Source of the DNA: Mycobacterium sp. ST-F2
GTDB taxonomy: Bacteria; Actinomycetota; Actinomycetes; Mycobacteriales; Mycobacteriaceae
Direction of reading: 5' to 3'
Length of the DNA: 56,334 nucleotides
Assembly (NCBI RefSeq): GCF_001905655.1
Contig: NZ_JMHT01000036.1
Location: forward strand, 1 to 56,334
The notes below the pieces were generated by a model. It was not told the origin of the DNA and searched no databases. It worked only from the letters and a program-made list of their open reading frames with translations. Position numbers and translations under genes: made by a program. Position 1 is the stretch's first letter, and the number at the start of each line of letters is the position of its first letter. This document shows positions 26,437 to 35,642 of this stretch, piece after piece.

Positions 26437-27678
26437 GTGCCCAACAACACGGCCGGTAATCGGTTCGTCCCGCCCAAGTCCACCCTCGAGGTGCTGGAGA
26501 ACGTTCCGGAGACGGTGCTGCGCCGTCTGAAGCAGTACTCCGGCACGTTGGCGACCCAAGCCGTGCACGCCCTGGAAGAGCGGCTGCCATTCTTCGCCGA
26601 CCTCGAAGCGTCCCAGCGGGCGAGCGTCCACCTCGTGGTACAGACGGCCGTGGTCAACTTCGTCGAGTGGATGCGGGACCCGAACAGCGACGTCAGCTAC
26701 ACCGCAGAGGCCTTCGAAGTGGTGCCCCAGGACCTGCGACGCCGGATCGCGTTGCGCCAGTCCGTGGAGATGGTGCGGACGACCATGGAGTTCTTCGAGG
26801 AAGTCGTGCCGCTCCTGGCCCGCACCGAAGAGCAGCTGACCGCCCTGACCGCCGGCATCCTGCGGTACAGCCGCGACCTGGCCTTCGCGGCCGCCAGCGC
26901 CTATGCCGACCAGGCCGAGGCCCGCGGCGCCTGGGATACCCGGATGGAAGCCAACGTCGTCGACGCCGTCGTACGCGGCGACGTCGGCACCAGCCTGCAG
27001 TCGCAGGCCGCGGCGCTGAACTGGGACGCGACGGCCCCCGCCACCGTCGTCGTGGGGTACCCGCAACCCGACCGCGCCGACCTGGCCAGCGGGGACGTGC
27101 ACGACGTCGCCACCCGCCACGGCCGCGTTGCACTGTCCGACGTGCACGGCACCTGGCTGGTGGCCATCGTGTCGGGCCCCATCGCCCCCACCGACCGATT
27201 CCTGGGCGAGTTGATGGCGGTGTTCGCCGATGCCCCGGTGGTGATCGGACCGACCGCCGCGACGCTCGCGGCCGCCCACTACAGCGCCACCGAAGCCATT
27301 GCCGGGATGAACGCCGTGACGGGCTGGACGGGCGCGCCGCGACCGGTGCCGGCCCGCGAACTGCTGCCCGAACGTGCGCTCCTCGGCGATCGTTCGGCCA
27401 TCGCCGCCCTGGAGATGGAGGTGGTCCGACCGCTCGCTGACGCAGGTCCGGCACTGTCCGAGACGCTCGACGCCTACCTCGATTCGGGCGGCGCCATAGA
27501 AGCATGCGCCCGCAAATTGTTCGTTCATCCAAACACCGTGCGGTACCGACTGCGCCGCATCGCGGACTTCACCGGCCGCGATCCGATGGTGCCCAGGGAT
27601 GCGTATGTGCTCCGTGTGGCCTCGACAGTGGGCCGATTGAGCCGTCAGGCGCCCCAATCCAATCCTCAAATTGCCTGA
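26437..27678 (+). CDS. mabR: PucR-family FAS-II regulator MabR
   Basis: This 413-residue regulator has a central GGDEF-like/PucR region and a C-terminal PucR HTH (residues about 355-395, GAIEACARKLFVHPNTVRYRLRRI in the family pattern). It sits directly upstream of fabD, as M. tuberculosis Rv2242 does. Rv2242 (MabR) is reported as an essential regulator of the fasII operon that binds its promoter; that role is transferred by synteny and family. The GTG start at 26437 follows a TAGCTT -10-like hexamer by 6 nt, which fits a leaderless transcript. It is separated from fabD by 183 bp holding a candidate operator. Confidence 0.92.
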   Translation: MPNNTAGNRFVPPKSTLEVLENVPETVLRRLKQYSGTLATQAVHALEERLPFFADLEASQRASVHLVVQTAVVNFVEWMRDPNSDVSYTAEAFEVVPQDLRRRIALRQSVEMVRTTMEFFEEVVPLLARTEEQLTALTAGILRYSRDLAFAAASAYADQAEARGAWDTRMEANVVDAVVRGDVGTSLQSQAAALNWDATAPATVVVGYPQPDRADLASGDVHDVATRHGRVALSDVHGTWLVAIVSGPIAPTDRFLGELMAVFADAPVVIGPTAATLAAAHYSATEAIAGMNAVTGWTGAPRPVPARELLPERALLGDRSAIAALEMEVVRPLADAGPALSETLDAYLDSGGAIEACARKLFVHPNTVRYRLRRIADFTGRDPMVPRDAYVLRVASTVGRLSRQAPQSNPQIA

Positions 27679-27861
27679 TCAGGACACCCGAACCTGGCCT
27701 ACCCAGCAGTAACTAGCGACTCGGTAGGGTGATCCATGTCGCAGCGAGGTCTCGCCAACGTTGCATAACGTGCGTTTTTGTAGACATTCCACAAAAACTT
27801 AAGACGAGGTTCATAATCTCTTACACGGCATAAAACCCGCTTCACAGTGTTTTCTTAATCC
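27679..27861 (+). promoter_or_regulatory. fabD (fasII) promoter region with candidate MabR operator
   Basis: This 183-bp region contains a perfect inverted repeat GTTTTTGT (27774-27781) and ACAAAAAC (27791-27798) spaced by 9 nt. A -10-like CATAAT lies at 27812-27817, about 45 bp before the fabD GTG. It is noticeably AT-richer than its surroundings. MabR is known to control this promoter; the repeat is the best visible candidate site. Confidence 0.6.
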
Positions 27862-28797
27862 GTGCCCCAAACACCTGTGCTTGCGCTGCTTGCCCCCGGG
27901 CAGGGATCTCAGACGCCCGGCATGCTCACCCCTTGGTTGGAGCTGCCCGGCGCCGCTGACCGTCTGGCCACCTGGTCGCAGATCAGCGGCCTCGATCTGG
28001 CCCAACTGGGGACCACGGCGACCGCCGAGGAGATCACCGACACCGCGGTGACCCAGCCCCTGGTCGTCGCGGCCACGCTGCTGGCACACGAAGAGCTGAC
28101 CAAGCGCGGCCTGTTGGCCGGCGCCACCACGATCGTCGCCGGCCACTCCGTCGGTGAGATCGCCGCCTACGCCATCGCCGGCGTCATCTCCGCCGACGAG
28201 GCCATCAAGCTGGCCGCCACCCGCGGCGCCGAGATGGCCAAGGCTTGTGCGCTGGAACCCACCGGTATGGCCGCCGTGCTCGGTGGCGACGAGGCCGAGG
28301 TCCTGGCCCGTCTCGAAGCTCTGGAACTGGTCCCGGCCAACCGCAACGCAGCGGGCCAGATCGTCGCCGCCGGTGCCGTCTCGGCCCTTGAGAAGCTGGC
28401 CGAGGATCCCCCGGCCAAGGCCCGGGTCCGGGTGCTGGCCACCGCCGGCGCCTTCCACACGCACTTCATGGGCTCGGCGCAGGAGCCGTACGCGGCTGCC
28501 GCGGCGACCGTGACCCCGAGCGAGCCGACCACCACGCTGCTGTCCAACGCCGACGGCCAGCCGGTCGCCGACGCCGCGGACGCCATGGCCAAGCTGGTCG
28601 CCCAGATGACCCGCCCGGTGCGCTGGGACCTGTGCTCGGCCACCCTCCGCGAGCGGTTCGACGGTCAGGAAGTGACCGGCATCATCGAATTCCCGCCGGC
28701 CGGCACCCTCACCGGTATCGCCAAGCGCGAGGTCAAGGGTGTGCCGACCTTCGCCATCAAGACTCCTGCAGACCTGGACGGACTCGCCGAGTTCTGA
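27862..28797 (+). CDS. fabD: Malonyl-CoA:ACP transacylase FabD
   Basis: This 311-residue enzyme loads malonyl groups from CoA onto AcpM for FAS-II elongation. The active-site Ser lies in GHSVGEIAAYAIAG near residue 95, and the His acid/base is in FHTHFMGSA near residue 200. The start is a GTG, with the glycine-rich opening LAPGQGSQTPGM close behind. It is the first gene of the fabD-acpM-kasA-kasB-accD6 operon under MabR control. The next gene starts 76 nt downstream. Confidence 0.95.
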   Translation: MPQTPVLALLAPGQGSQTPGMLTPWLELPGAADRLATWSQISGLDLAQLGTTATAEEITDTAVTQPLVVAATLLAHEELTKRGLLAGATTIVAGHSVGEIAAYAIAGVISADEAIKLAATRGAEMAKACALEPTGMAAVLGGDEAEVLARLEALELVPANRNAAGQIVAAGAVSALEKLAEDPPAKARVRVLATAGAFHTHFMGSAQEPYAAAAATVTPSEPTTTLLSNADGQPVADAADAMAKLVAQMTRPVRWDLCSATLRERFDGQEVTGIIEFPPAGTLTGIAKREVKGVPTFAIKTPADLDGLAEF

Positions 28798-28873
28798 CAG
28801 GGCTGTTTGCCGCAACAACCAACCCCGGCACATCAACTCCGGTGTGCCGACACAACAAAAAGAAGGAGCCATC

Positions 28874-29167
28874 GTGGCTGCCAACCAGGAAGAAATCATC
28901 GCCGGCCTCGCCGAGATCATCGAAGAGGTCACCGGCATCGAGCCCTCTGAGGTCACCCCCGAGAAGTCCTTCGTCGACGACCTGGACATCGACTCGCTGT
29001 CGATGGTCGAGATCGCGGTTCAGACCGAGGACAAGTACGGCGTGAAGATCCCGGACGAGGACCTGGCCGGCCTGCGCACCGTTGGTGACGTCGTCGCCTA
29101 CATCCAGAAGCTCGAGGAAGAGAACCCCGAGGCTGCTGCCGCGCTGCGTGATAAGTTCAGCAAGTGA
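28874..29167 (+). CDS. acpM: Meromycolate extension acyl carrier protein AcpM
   Basis: This 97-residue acidic ACP has the phosphopantetheine attachment Ser in [14 protein letters not shown]. It starts at a GTG with AAGGAG 5 nt upstream. It carries growing meromycolyl chains to KasA/KasB. It ends soon after [17 protein letters not shown], whereas the M. tuberculosis protein, as I recall it, continues for roughly 17 more residues; fast-growing species also have shorter forms. The kasA start overlaps its stop in GTGA. Confidence 0.95.
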   Translation: MAANQEEIIAGLAEIIEEVTGIEPSEVTPEKSFVDDLDIDSLSMVEIAVQTEDKYGVKIPDEDLAGLRTVGDVVAYIQKLEEENPEAAAALRDKFSK

Positions 29168-30414
29168 CCAGGCCTTCCACTGCTAACGGCGGCTTCCCGA
29201 ACGTAGTGGTGACCGCCGTGGAGGCAACCACGGCGCTCGCTGCTGACATCGAGAGCACGTGGAAGGGCCTCCTGGCAGGAGAGAGCGGCATCCGCACTCT
29301 CGAGGACGACTGGGTCGAGAAGTGGGACCTTCCGGTGCGTATCGGTGGCCACCTGGTCGATGACCTGGAAAGCCAGCTGACCCGCGTCGAGCTGCGTCGC
29401 AACTCCTACGTGCAGCGCATGTCGCTCGTGCTGGCGCGACGGTTGTGGAAGAACGCGGGTGCGCCCGAGGTCGATCCCGATCGTTTCGCCGTCGTGATCG
29501 GCACCGGTCTGGGTGGCGGCGAGAAGATCGTCGAAACCTACGACGCCATGAACGAGGGCGGCATCCGCAAGGTCAGCCCGCTCGCCGTTCAGATGATCAT
29601 GCCCAACGGTGCGGCTGCTGTCGCCGGTCTCGAGCTCGGCGCCCGCGCCGGTGTCATCACCCCGGTGTCGGCGTGTTCGTCGGGTTCTGAGGCCATCGCC
29701 CACGGCTGGCGTCAGGTCGTCATGGGCGACGCGGACTTCGCCGTCGTCGGCGGCGTCGAAGGTGCCATCGAGGCGCTGCCCATCGCGGCGTTCTCGATGA
29801 TGCGCGCCATGTCGACCCGTAACGACGATCCCGCGGCTGCGTCGCGGCCGTTCGACAAGGATCGCGACGGCTTCGTGTTCGGCGAGGCCGGCGCGATGAT
29901 GATCATCGAGACCGAAGAGCACGCCCTGGCCCGTGGCGCCAAGCCGCTGGCCCGGCTGATGGGTGCCGGTATCACCTCGGACGCGTTCCACATGGTGGCC
30001 CCGGCAGACGGCGGCGTACGCGCCGGTGCCGCAATGAAGCGTGCACTGGAGACCGCCGGCCTGGACGCCAAGGACATTGACCACATCAATGCCCACGGCA
30101 CGGCCACCCCGATCGGTGACACCGCCGAGGCCAATGCCATCCGCGTTGCCGGATGTCAGAACGCCGCGGTCTACGCACCGAAGTCGGCTCTCGGCCACTC
30201 CATCGGTGCGGTCGGTGCGCTCGAGTCGGTGCTGACGGTGCTCGCGTTGCGCGACGGCGTCATCCCGCCGACGCTGAATTACGAAACGCCGGATCCCGAC
30301 ATCGATCTCGATGTGGTTGCGGGCGAGCCTCGTTATGGCGACTACAAGTACGCCATCAACAACTCGTTCGGTTTCGGTGGACACAATGTCGCCCTGGCCT
30401 TTGGGCGTTATTAA
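29164..30414 (+). CDS. kasA: Beta-ketoacyl-ACP synthase KasA
   Basis: This 416-residue condensing enzyme elongates acyl-AcpM during mycolic acid synthesis. It has the catalytic Cys in [10 protein letters not shown] near residue 170, the two His of the triad in [11 protein letters not shown] and [11 protein letters not shown], and the intervening Lys in YAPKSALG. The start is a GTG overlapping the acpM stop. KasA is the essential elongase and the target of thiolactomycin-type inhibitors. It is about two-thirds identical by eye to kasB, which follows after 23 nt. Confidence 0.96.
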   Translation: MTRPSTANGGFPNVVVTAVEATTALAADIESTWKGLLAGESGIRTLEDDWVEKWDLPVRIGGHLVDDLESQLTRVELRRNSYVQRMSLVLARRLWKNAGAPEVDPDRFAVVIGTGLGGGEKIVETYDAMNEGGIRKVSPLAVQMIMPNGAAAVAGLELGARAGVITPVSACSSGSEAIAHGWRQVVMGDADFAVVGGVEGAIEALPIAAFSMMRAMSTRNDDPAAASRPFDKDRDGFVFGEAGAMMIIETEEHALARGAKPLARLMGAGITSDAFHMVAPADGGVRAGAAMKRALETAGLDAKDIDHINAHGTATPIGDTAEANAIRVAGCQNAAVYAPKSALGHSIGAVGALESVLTVLALRDGVIPPTLNYETPDPDIDLDVVAGEPRYGDYKYAINNSFGFGGHNVALAFGRY

Positions 30415-30437
30415 GTCGAAGGGACATTGGAGCAGTA

Positions 30438-31706
30438 ATGGCAGGGGTAACCGCTAACAGGTTGTCAACGGGGAATGGTCTCCCCAATGTGGTCGTCACT
30501 GGCGTCGCCATGTCGACCGCCCTGGCAACCGATGCTGAAACCACGTGGCAGAAGCTCCTTGACGGGCAGAGCGGGATTCGCCTTCTCGAAGACGATTTCA
30601 TCGAGAAGTACGACCTCCCCGTCCGTATCGGCGGGCACCTGCACGAGGATTTCGATAGTGAACTGACGCGGGTCGAACTGCGTCGGCTGTCATACCTGCA
30701 GAAAATGTCGACGGTCATCGGCCGGCGAGTCTGGGAAAACGCAGGCTCGCCGGACGTTGACCCCCGGCGACTGATGGTGTCGATCGGCACCGGCCTCGGC
30801 TCTGCTGAGGAACTGGTCTTCGCCTACGACGGCATGCGCGAACGCGGCCTGCGAGCGGTGTCGCCGCTGGTCGTGCAGATGTACATGCCCAACGGGGCGG
30901 CGGCCGCTGTCGGGCTGGAACGCAAGGCCAAGGCCGGGGTGAGCACCCTGATCTCGGCCTGCGCGTCCGGTTCGGAAGCCATCGCCAACGCCTGGCGCCA
31001 GCTGGTGCTGGGCGAGGCCGACATCGCCATCTGTGGCGGTGTCGAAACCAAGATCGAGGCAGTGCCGATCGCCGGGTTCGCCCAGATGCGCATCGTGCTG
31101 TCCAACACCAATGACAACCCGGCCGGTGCCTGCCGCCCGTTCGACCGCGACCGCAACGGCTTCGTGTTCGGCGAGGGCGGCGCCATGCTGGTGCTCGAAA
31201 CCGAGGAGCATGCCAAGGCCCGCGGCGCCAACATCCTGGCCCGCCTGATGGGTGCCAGCGTGACCTCGGACGGCTACCACATCGTCGCTCCGGACCCCAA
31301 CGGTGAACAGGCCGGCTACGCCATGTCCCGGGCCATCGAACTGGCGGGCCTTGTGCCCTCTGACATCGACCACGTCAACGCACACGCCACCGGCACCAGC
31401 GTCGGTGACGTCGCCGAGGGCGTGGCCATCAACAACGCCATGAAGGGCCACCGGCCCGCGGTGTACGCCCCGAAGTCGGCCCTGGGCCACTCGGTGGGGG
31501 CAGTCGGCGCGGTGGAGTCCATCCTCACCGTGTTCGCGCTGCGCGACGGCGTAGTTCCGCCCACACTGAACCTGGAGAACCTGGATCCGGAGATCGATCT
31601 GGACGTGGTCTCCAAGGCTCCGCGGCAGGGCGACTACAAGTACGCAATCAACAATTCGTTCGGGTTCGGCGGGCACAACGTCGCGCTCGCCTTCGGCCGG
31701 TATTAA
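30438..31706 (+). CDS. kasB: Beta-ketoacyl-ACP synthase KasB
   Basis: This 422-residue paralogue of KasA has the catalytic Cys in [11 protein letters not shown], His in [11 protein letters not shown] and [11 protein letters not shown], and a short N-terminal extension ([14 protein letters not shown]). KasB performs the last elongations that give full-length mycolates and affects acid-fastness; it is non-essential in species tested. GGAG lies 7 nt before the ATG. KasA and KasB end with nearly the same residues ([18 protein letters not shown]), consistent with tandem duplication. It is 33 nt from accD6. Confidence 0.96.
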   Translation: MAGVTANRLSTGNGLPNVVVTGVAMSTALATDAETTWQKLLDGQSGIRLLEDDFIEKYDLPVRIGGHLHEDFDSELTRVELRRLSYLQKMSTVIGRRVWENAGSPDVDPRRLMVSIGTGLGSAEELVFAYDGMRERGLRAVSPLVVQMYMPNGAAAAVGLERKAKAGVSTLISACASGSEAIANAWRQLVLGEADIAICGGVETKIEAVPIAGFAQMRIVLSNTNDNPAGACRPFDRDRNGFVFGEGGAMLVLETEEHAKARGANILARLMGASVTSDGYHIVAPDPNGEQAGYAMSRAIELAGLVPSDIDHVNAHATGTSVGDVAEGVAINNAMKGHRPAVYAPKSALGHSVGAVGAVESILTVFALRDGVVPPTLNLENLDPEIDLDVVSKAPRQGDYKYAINNSFGFGGHNVALAFGRY

Positions 31707-31739
31707 CCACGCGAGCCCGCGAGATCAAGGAGATAGAAA

Positions 31740-33167
31740 ATGACGACCCTGGCACCTGAGGCGACGGCCGCCGAATCACTTGATCCTCGCGACCCTCTGT
31801 TGCGGCTCGCGACCTTCTTCGACCCGGGCAGCGTCAGGCCGCTGCACGAGCGTGACAAGTCGGGTGTCCTCGCGGCCTCCGGCACCGTCAACGGCGTACA
31901 CACCATCGCGTTCGCCACTGACGGCACCGTCATGGGTGGCGCCATGGGCGTCGACGGCTGCGCGCACATCGTCCGCGCCTACGACACCGCCATCGACGAG
32001 CAGGCCCCCATCGTGGGCATCTGGCACTCCGGTGGTGCTCGCCTCGCCGAGGGTGTGCGCGCGCTGCACGCCGTCGGGCAGGTCTTCGAGGCGATGATCC
32101 GGGCCTCGGGCTACATCCCCCAGATTTCGCTGGTCGTCGGCTTCGCCGCTGGTGGTGCCGCCTACGGCCCGGCACTGACCGACGTCATCGTCATGGCCCC
32201 CGAGGGCCGCGTGTTCGTCACCGGCCCGGACGTCGTCCGCAGCGTCACCGGTGAGGACGTCGACATGATCTCGCTCGGCGGGCCCGACACCCACCACAAG
32301 AAGTCGGGTGTGTGCCACATCGTCGCCGACGACGAACTCGACTGCTACGCGCGCGGCCAGCGCCTGGTCGGGCTGTTCAGCCAGCAGGGTCACTTCGACC
32401 GCACCAAGGCCGAGGCCGGCGATACCGACATCCGCGCCCTCATGCCCGAGTCGGCGCGTCGTGCCTACGACGTGCACCCGATCGTCGAGGCTCTGCTCGA
32501 CGAGGGCGTGCCGTTCGAAGAGTTCCAGTCCAAGTGGGCACCGTCCATCGTGGTCGGCCTGGGCCGCCTCGCCGGCCGTTCCGTCGGCGTCATCGCCAAC
32601 AACCCGCTGCGTCTGGGCGGCTGCCTGAATTCCGAAAGCGCCGAGAAGGCCGCACGTTTCGTGCGCCTGTGCGACGCCTTCGGCATCCCGCTGATCGTGC
32701 TGGTCGACGTGCCCGGCTACCTGCCCGGTGTCGACCAGGAGTGGGGCGGCGTGGTGCGTCGTGGCGCCAAGCTGCTGCACGCTTTCGGTGAGGCCGAGGT
32801 CCCCCGCGTCACCCTGGTGACCCGCAAGATCTACGGCGGCGCCTACATCGCGATGAACTCGCGGTCGCTCGGTGCGTCGAAGGTGTTCGCCTGGCCGGAC
32901 GCCGAGGTCGCCGTCATGGGCGCCAAGGCTGCCGTCGGCATCCTGCACAAGCGCAAGCTGGCCGCCGTCGAGGACGCTGCCGAGCGCGAGGCCCTGCACG
33001 AAGAACTGGCCCTCGAGCACGAGCGGATCGCCGGTGGCGTCGACTCGGCCATCGAGATCGGCGTGGTCGACGAGAAGATCGACCCGGCCCACACCCGGTC
33101 GAAGATCACCCAGGCCCTCGCCGAGGCCCCGGCCCGCCGCGGTCGCCACAAGAACATCGCGCTGTAA
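31740..33167 (+). CDS. accD6: Acyl-CoA carboxylase carboxyltransferase subunit AccD6
   Basis: This 475-residue carboxyltransferase transfers CO2 from biotin on AccA3 to acetyl-CoA, giving malonyl-CoA for FAS-I and FAS-II. The two crotonase-like halves are visible: GIWHSGGARLAEGV and VGFAAGGAAYGPALTD in the N-half, and DVPGYLPGVDQEWGGVVRRGAKL with TRKIYGGAYIAMNS in the C-half. Length is as expected for AccD6. It is the last gene of the fasII operon, 15 nt before a strong hairpin. Confidence 0.95.
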   Translation: MTTLAPEATAAESLDPRDPLLRLATFFDPGSVRPLHERDKSGVLAASGTVNGVHTIAFATDGTVMGGAMGVDGCAHIVRAYDTAIDEQAPIVGIWHSGGARLAEGVRALHAVGQVFEAMIRASGYIPQISLVVGFAAGGAAYGPALTDVIVMAPEGRVFVTGPDVVRSVTGEDVDMISLGGPDTHHKKSGVCHIVADDELDCYARGQRLVGLFSQQGHFDRTKAEAGDTDIRALMPESARRAYDVHPIVEALLDEGVPFEEFQSKWAPSIVVGLGRLAGRSVGVIANNPLRLGGCLNSESAEKAARFVRLCDAFGIPLIVLVDVPGYLPGVDQEWGGVVRRGAKLLHAFGEAEVPRVTLVTRKIYGGAYIAMNSRSLGASKVFAWPDAEVAVMGAKAAVGILHKRKLAAVEDAAEREALHEELALEHERIAGGVDSAIEIGVVDEKIDPAHTRSKITQALAEAPARRGRHKNIAL

Positions 33168-33182
33168 TCACGCGAAGAATCG

Positions 33183-33220
33183 CAAAACTGCCCCTCTCCT
33201 GTGGACGAGGGGCAGTTTTG
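33183..33220 (+). terminator. Terminator hairpin of the fasII operon
   Basis: Perfect 14-bp arms at 33183-33196 (CAAAACTGCCCCTC) and 33207-33220 with a 10-nt loop begin 15 nt after the accD6 stop and are followed by TCTTAT. This is the clearest intrinsic-type terminator in the window. Confidence 0.85.
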
Positions 33221-33264
33221 TCTTATCGCGATGAGTTTCGTCAACCTCGGAGGTCAACACGTCC

Positions 33265-33912
33265 ATGACGCAACTGGTGAAAGTGCAGAACTTCTGTGTG
33301 TCGGCCGACGGCTTCGGTGCGGGGACGGGCCAGAGTTTCGAACGCCCCTTCGGCCACGCCGACCCGGGGGTCCTGATCGGTTCGTGGGCCGGTGCCACCG
33401 CCAGCTGGCCTACCCGCACCGATGCCGGCGGTAGCCGCGGTCTCGACGACTACCTGGTGCGCGATTTCTCCAACAACATCGGCGCAGAGATCATGGGTGC
33501 CAACAAGTTCAGTCCCTACCGCGGACCGGCCCGGCTCGACTGGCAGGGCTGGTGGGGTGACGAGCCGCCGTTCCACACTCCGGTTTTCGTCATGACGCAC
33601 CACCCGCGGCCGTCATTCAGCTTGTCGGACACCACCTTCCACTTCGTCTCCGGGTCTCCGACTGAAGTCCTGGACCTGACCCGGGAAGCCGCGCAGGGCA
33701 AGGACATTCGCATCGGCGGCGGGGCGCAGACGGTGCGGGAGTTCCTCGATGCCGACCTGATCGACACCCTGCACGTGGCGGTATCCCCCAGCGTGACGCT
33801 CGGCGAGGGCTCACGACTCTGGGAGTCGCCCGACGAGCTGCTCGACCGCTACCACTGCGACGTCGTCCCCAGCCCCAGCGGCGTCATCCACCACTTGTTC
33901 TGGCGCCGTTGA
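33265..33912 (+). CDS. Dihydrofolate reductase-fold (RibD C-terminal) family protein
   Basis: This 215-residue protein has a DHFR/RibD_C fold pattern: an N-terminal strand with CVSADGFGAG, GANKFSPYRGP, VFVMTHHPRPS, IRIGGGAQTVREFLDADLIDTLHVAVSP, and a C-terminal strand with HHLFWRR. These NADPH-dependent reductases act on pteridines, riboflavin precursors or unknown compounds, and the substrate cannot be read. GGAGG sits 13 nt before the ATG. It lies just past the fasII terminator and faces a convergent SDR, 10 nt away. Confidence 0.8.
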   Translation: MTQLVKVQNFCVSADGFGAGTGQSFERPFGHADPGVLIGSWAGATASWPTRTDAGGSRGLDDYLVRDFSNNIGAEIMGANKFSPYRGPARLDWQGWWGDEPPFHTPVFVMTHHPRPSFSLSDTTFHFVSGSPTEVLDLTREAAQGKDIRIGGGAQTVREFLDADLIDTLHVAVSPSVTLGEGSRLWESPDELLDRYHCDVVPSPSGVIHHLFWRR

Positions 33913-33922
33913 GCCTTCGCTC

Positions 33923-34672
33923 CTATCGCGTGGTGTAGCCACCGTTGGCGAAGATGGTCTGGCCGGTGATCCAGTGGCCCTCGTCAGCGAGGAACACGAC
34001 CAGCGGGGCGATGTCCTCGATGAGGGTCAACCGGCCGCCCATCGCCTGCGACTTGTGGAACGCCACCCGCTCCGGGGTCTCCTGGCCGTAGAAGAACGGC
34101 GTGTCCATGGGTCCCGGGCCGACGTTGTTGACGTTGATGCCGCGCGCCGCAAACTCTTTCGCCGCGGCGCGGGTGAAGTGCTCGACGGGGCTCTTGGCGC
34201 CGGCGTAGGTGCTGTAGCCGTCGGTGAAGGCGGCCAGCAGCGACGTCACGATGGTGATGACCGAACCACCGTCGCCCAGCCGACGGCCGGCCTGTTGCAG
34301 GAAGAAGTACGCCGCCTTCGAGTTGATGTCGAACATCGAATCGTATTCGGCCTCAGTGGTTTCCACGATCGGCTTGCGCAGCACTTTACCGACGGTGTTG
34401 ATGGCGATATCGACACCGCCAAATGCTTCGACCGCGGCGTCGAACAGCTTCTCGACGTTGCCCGGGACGGTGAGGTCACCCTGGACCTTGATGGCCTTGG
34501 CACCGGAGGACTCGATGGTGGCGACGGTCTGGTCGGCGTCTGCCTCAGTGGCCGCGCTGTTGTAGTGCACCGCGACGTTGACGCCGCGCGCGCCGAGCGT
34601 GGTGCTGATCAGACCGCCGAGGTTCTTGGCTCCGGCGGCGACGACTGCTGACTTGCCTTCGAGATTGCTCAT
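33923..34672 (-). CDS. Short-chain dehydrogenase/reductase with variant cofactor loop
   Basis: This 249-residue SDR has the catalytic Ser in VTSLLAAF and Tyr/Lys in STYAGAK. The usual TGxxxGxG cofactor loop reads AAGAKNLGG, and the NNAG-type motif reads INTVGK. Both deviations suggest an atypical subgroup. The C-terminus has the family GHWITGQTIFANGGYTTR. I chose the ATG at 34672, the start of MSNLEGKSAVV. It is divergent from the LysR gene, with a perfect 12-bp palindrome between them, so it is likely a LysR target. Substrate unknown. Confidence 0.85.
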   Translation of the reverse strand: MSNLEGKSAVVAAGAKNLGGLISTTLGARGVNVAVHYNSAATEADADQTVATIESSGAKAIKVQGDLTVPGNVEKLFDAAVEAFGGVDIAINTVGKVLRKPIVETTEAEYDSMFDINSKAAYFFLQQAGRRLGDGGSVITIVTSLLAAFTDGYSTYAGAKSPVEHFTRAAAKEFAARGINVNNVGPGPMDTPFFYGQETPERVAFHKSQAMGGRLTLIEDIAPLVVFLADEGHWITGQTIFANGGYTTR

Positions 34673-34722
34673 GTGGCCCACGCTAGCCACGCCGGCCCAC
34701 AATTAGAAACGAATCTTTTCTA

Positions 34723-34751
34723 CCTATCCACAAGCAATTCTTGTGGATAGG
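34723..34751. promoter_or_regulatory. Perfect 12-bp inverted repeat between SDR and lysR
   Basis: Arm CCTATCCACAAG at 34723-34734 and its exact complement at 34740-34751 flank a 5-nt spacer. It sits in the divergent promoter region and ends immediately before the candidate LysR starts, fitting an autoregulated LysR operator that also controls the SDR. Confidence 0.7.
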
Positions 34752-34760
34752 ATGCGTCGG

Positions 34761-35642
34761 GTGACCAGGCCGTATCCCGACCTACGGCGGCTGCAGCACT
34801 TCCTGGCAGTCGCCGACACCGGCGGCTTCACGCGGGCCGCGGACCAGCTGCACCTCAGTCAACAGGCGCTCAGCAGCTCCATCCGTCAGCTCGAAAAAGA
34901 GCTCGGGGTAACGCTTTTCGCGCGTGACGGCCGACGGGTCAGCCTGACGCCCGCCGGCCGCCAGCTGCACAGCGACGCCCGCACCCTCCTCGCGGCCGCC
35001 CACACCGTCACCGACCACGTGCAGCGGGTCGCCAGTGCCGCGCGGGAGAACTACGTCGTCGGGCATACCCCCGCACTCGAGAGCATCGAGGCCTATGCGC
35101 TGCTGGAGCCCGCGATCGAGGCCTTCGACGACGTGTCGTTCACCTTCCGCCAGATGTTTCCCGATCAGCTCTCCCCCGCGTTGCTCGACGGATCGATCCA
35201 GCTGGCGCTGCGCCGTGGGGTGGTGCCGGACCGCGACCTCGCCACCGCGGTGTTGGGCTATCACCCGGTCCGGGTGGCTGTGCTGAGCACGCACCCGCTG
35301 GCGGGGCGCGACGCCGTCGACCTCACCGACCTGGCTCACGAGCGCATCGCGCTGTGGGCACCATCTGGCGCCTCGTACTACAGCGATCTCCTGCTCGGCG
35401 CCTGCCGGCGAGCCGGCTTCGAACCGGACTACATCATCAGCCGGGTACAGGGCGCGGCGACGGTGGCCGCACCGCTGACGACGGGCGCCGTCGCGTTCGT
35501 GACGCATCCGGTCGGGCCGGCGGTGGACGGCCGGGTGACCGTCGTCGACCTGCAGCCGGAGTTGCTGGTGCCGGTGCAGGCCATGTGGCAGCGCCACACG
35601 CGCTCCCCCATCCGCGACCTGCTACTCGCCCAGCAGCCCTAA
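34761..35642 (+). CDS. LysR-family transcriptional regulator
   Basis: This 293-residue LysR protein has an N-terminal winged HTH (residues about 3-62, with LQHFLAVADTGGFTRAADQLHLSQQALSSSI in the family pattern) and a type 2 periplasmic-binding effector domain. In-frame starts lie at 34743, 34752 and 34761. The first falls inside the palindrome, and the GTG at 34761 has AGGA 8 nt upstream, so I prefer it, with the ATG at 34752 as the alternative. It is divergent from the SDR, which is its probable target. The 3' end overlaps convergent glpD by 4 nt. Confidence 0.9.
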   Translation: MTRPYPDLRRLQHFLAVADTGGFTRAADQLHLSQQALSSSIRQLEKELGVTLFARDGRRVSLTPAGRQLHSDARTLLAAAHTVTDHVQRVASAARENYVVGHTPALESIEAYALLEPAIEAFDDVSFTFRQMFPDQLSPALLDGSIQLALRRGVVPDRDLATAVLGYHPVRVAVLSTHPLAGRDAVDLTDLAHERIALWAPSGASYYSDLLLGACRRAGFEPDYIISRVQGAATVAAPLTTGAVAFVTHPVGPAVDGRVTVVDLQPELLVPVQAMWQRHTRSPIRDLLLAQQP

